In this document: positions 62,358 through 64,000 of the stretch, in pieces
How positions within the stretch are numbered: position 1 is the stretch's first letter
Layout: the number at the start of each line of letters is the position of its first letter
DNA from: Proteinivorax hydrogeniformans
GTDB lineage: Bacteria > Bacillota > Proteinivoracia > Proteinivoracales > Proteinivoracaceae
Assembly: GCF_040515995.1 (NCBI RefSeq)
Contig: NZ_CP159485.1
Location: forward strand, 930,001 to 994,000
Reading direction: 5' to 3'
DNA: 64,000 bases
Position numbers and translations under genes: made by a program
Notes under the pieces: generated by a model
What the model saw: only the letters and a program-made list of their open reading frames with translations
Databases searched by the model: none
What the model was told of the DNA's origin: nothing

Positions 62358-62663
62358 ATGGGAACACTTAAGAAAATATTGTTAGCCGGTTTAGGAACTG
62401 CCACTTATACCTATGAAAAAGCTAATGAAATGGTAGATGAAATGGTGGATAAAGGTGAGCTAACGGTTCAACAAGGCAAAGAATTAAATCAAGAGCTAAA
62501 AAACAAATTTAGTCAAAAAGCAAACCAAACATCTGAGGAATTTGTAGAACTAAACACCGTTAAAGCGCTTATAGATAAACTAAACCTGGCCAAAAAAGAA
62601 GACATCGAACGACTAGAGGCTAGAATTGAAAAGCTAGAGGGGGAAGAAGATACCTTGTCATAA
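62358..62663 (+). CDS. Phasin-like / PhaF-type small helical protein
   Basis: The 101-aa protein starts at the ATG at 62358 behind AAAGGGGG. It opens with a short hydrophobic segment (LLAGLGTATYTYEKAN), then a long amphipathic helix with ELTVQQGKELNQELKNKF, and a C-terminal coiled coil (KKEDIERLEARIEKLE). This layout matches small phasin-family proteins often called PHA-synthesis regulators, although no PHA gene is here. Its stop lies in a hairpin with the start of the UbiB gene. It probably works with UbiB at membranes. Confidence 0.75.
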   Translation: MGTLKKILLAGLGTATYTYEKANEMVDEMVDKGELTVQQGKELNQELKNKFSQKANQTSEEFVELNTVKALIDKLNLAKKEDIERLEARIEKLEGEEDTLS

Positions 62664-62673
62664 AGGTATCTTC
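62646..62673 (+). promoter_or_regulatory. Intercistronic hairpin between the phasin-like and ubiB genes
   Basis: GAAGATACCTT (62646-62656) pairs perfectly with AAGGTATCTTC (62663-62673). The stem includes the last codons, and its right arm holds AAGG, the only Shine-Dalgarno-like sequence before the ubiB ATG at 62680. Confidence 0.6.
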
Positions 62674-62679
62674 TAAGCT

Positions 62680-64000
62680 ATGGAGACTAAAACAAATAGA
62701 CAAAGGTTTCAACAGATTGTTTCGGTATTTGTTAAACACGGCGTGAAAGATGGAGTGGCAAATCCTCGCCAGATAAGAAAAGCTTTTGAAGAACTAGGAC
62801 CAACCTTTATAAAAGTAGGTCAAATACTTTCAACAAGACCGGATATTTTATCTCCTGAATACATAAATGAATTTCAAAAATTACAAGACAAAGTTCAAAA
62901 GTTAGATGAAGACCAAGTAAAACAAATACTAGAAAAAGAGATAAATATCGATGTATACACAGAGTTTAATCACTTTGAATTAGAACCGCTAGCTACAGCT
63001 TCGATAGCGCAGGTGCATACAGCAGAACTAAAAAGCGGTGAAAAAGTAGTACTTAAAATAAAAAGGCCTAAAATAGAAAAAGCTATGGCCCAAGATCTTC
63101 ATATTTTAAAAAGGTTAACTTTATTTTTGCAAATCCTCCCTAATCTAATAAGAACCGAAGTTATTAAAGCTGATGAAATGATAGAAGAGCTATGGGAGCA
63201 CTTATTACAGGAGTTAGACTTTATAAACGAGGCAAAGAACATAAAAAAGTTTCATGAAAACAACAAAGAATTTAAATTTATAAAAACCCCAAAAGTAATT
63301 GAGCAATATACTACAAGAAACTTATTAGTTTTAGAATATATAGACGGTATTAAGCTTAGTGATACTAAGCTGCTAGAAGAAAAGGGGTACTATCTAGACG
63401 ATATAATCGAAAAACTCGCCTATAGCTTTGCTCATCAAGTGCTAGAGGATGGCTTCTTTCACGGAGACCCGCACCCCGGTAACATTATAATATCAAATAA
63501 TAAAATAGCATTTATTGACTTCGGTGCCATGGGCACAATTTCTCGGGGACAACGAAATGATTTCAATATGCTTCTTAATTCAATAGTGACTAACGATATA
63601 GACAAGATGCTAGAAAGCATACTGCGAATAGGAGTTGTCAAAGGTCCTATTGATAAAACTCGACTATCTAATGACCTAGAGGTTATTTATAACAGCTATG
63701 CCAATCAACCTATCAACGAAATAGATGTAGTAACAGCTATCCAAGATAATTTTGATGTTTGTCTAGATAATAACATAGCTGTCCCTAAAAACGTCGCTTT
63801 GCTAGCAAAAGCTATGCTAACCTTAGAGGGTGTAATATCAGAGATTACACCAGAATTTAATGCCATAGAGTTAATAGCGCCATATGCTCGAAAGCAAATG
63901 TTAAAACCAGAGAACATAAAAAAAGAGACATTAAATCAAATAAAAGGCCTGTATAAAACCGCCTCAGCAGGTCTAAAGATACCTCAAACTATGCTCGATG
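62680..64000 (+). CDS. ubiB: ABC1/AarF/UbiB family protein kinase-like ATPase (partial, runs off the window)
   Basis: At least 440 residues are present with no stop before the end. The family motifs are clear: FIKVGQILSTRPD (KxGQ), the alanine-rich nucleotide loop ATASIAQVHTAEL, VLKIKRP (Lys), ELDFINEAKN, HGDPHPGN (catalytic loop) and DFGAMG. UbiB proteins act in isoprenoid quinone metabolism or lipid handling; in an anaerobe without known quinones the role may be in lipid transport. Start ATG at 62680 is 17 nt after the phasin-like stop and has no strong ribosome binding site. The C-terminal membrane part is likely missing from the window. Confidence 0.9.
   Translation, partial: METKTNRQRFQQIVSVFVKHGVKDGVANPRQIRKAFEELGPTFIKVGQILSTRPDILSPEYINEFQKLQDKVQKLDEDQVKQILEKEINIDVYTEFNHFELEPLATASIAQVHTAELKSGEKVVLKIKRPKIEKAMAQDLHILKRLTLFLQILPNLIRTEVIKADEMIEELWEHLLQELDFINEAKNIKKFHENNKEFKFIKTPKVIEQYTTRNLLVLEYIDGIKLSDTKLLEEKGYYLDDIIEKLAYSFAHQVLEDGFFHGDPHPGNIIISNNKIAFIDFGAMGTISRGQRNDFNMLLNSIVTNDIDKMLESILRIGVVKGPIDKTRLSNDLEVIYNSYANQPINEIDVVTAIQDNFDVCLDNNIAVPKNVALLAKAMLTLEGVISEITPEFNAIELIAPYARKQMLKPENIKKETLNQIKGLYKTASAGLKIPQTMLD

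Overview
The window is a low-GC chromosomal segment (about 35% GC by eye) from an anaerobic, endospore-forming member of the Firmicutes, most likely class Clostridia. The evidence is a gerA-type germination operon, pyruvate:ferredoxin oxidoreductase, rubredoxin and rubrerythrin, FeoAB, an FNR-like regulator, a YjjI/YjjW glycyl-radical system, a lysine riboswitch, and strong AGGAGG-type ribosome binding sites. An unusually large share of starts are TTG. I cannot name the species.

Layout. 0-3.1 kb: a three-gene flavoprotein/Fe-S unit of the anaerobic glycerol-3-phosphate dehydrogenase type. 3.2-9.9 kb: FxsA, an MscS channel, a HAD phosphatase with a membrane protein that looks like a degenerate M28 peptidase, feoAB, and a MATE transporter. 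10.0-13.7 kb: a probable 6S RNA behind a consensus promoter, then a structured, terminator-bearing leader and the pantothenate operon (a PanG-like reductase, panB, panC, panD). 13.8-20.8 kb: DUF3231 protein, FNR-like and PadR regulators, a TrhA/hemolysin III gene behind a double palindromic operator, rubredoxin, a pair of divergent Mur-ligase-like enzymes, rubrerythrin and a lipoprotein. 21.0-24.8 kb: a heterodimeric ABC exporter.

24.8-32.8 kb is an island bounded by two clusters of long intergenic repeats in opposite orientation. Between them lie an alpha/alpha-barrel protein, the yjjI/yjjW glycyl-radical pair (reaction unknown), a candidate pseudoknotted RNA, and an LCP-family protein with an acidic tail. 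32.8-38.7 kb: a lysine-riboswitch-controlled NhaC-type transporter, a ferredoxin-type aldo/keto reductase, a YlbF-family protein, a metallophosphoesterase, a GNAT enzyme, and a small protein whose Shine-Dalgarno lies in a hairpin. 38.7-39.1 kb: three tandem copies of a 143-bp structured repeat that has diverged relatives at 14.3 and 54.1 kb.

39.2-64 kb: an M20 amidohydrolase, a B12-binding radical SAM protein, an ACT-PAS-AAA+ sigma-54 activator followed by a sigma-54-type promoter and methionine gamma-lyase, small spore-associated-looking proteins, the gerA operon, tandem paralogous flavoproteins, tRNA-Ala, a lipoprotein, an amidase, an FmdE-family protein, a long-form SppA peptidase, PFOR, and a phasin-like/UbiB-family pair that runs off the window.

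The genes suggest amino-acid and glycerol fermentation with PFOR as a central oxidative step, O2/peroxide defence, and sporulation. The best candidates for undescribed biology are the structured 143-bp repeat family, the paired Mur ligases, the sigma-54/ACT-regulated methionine gamma-lyase, the pan-operon leader, the YjjI/YjjW island and its flanking inverted repeats, and the pseudoknot-like RNA after yjjW. No CRISPR array, transposase or prophage gene was seen.
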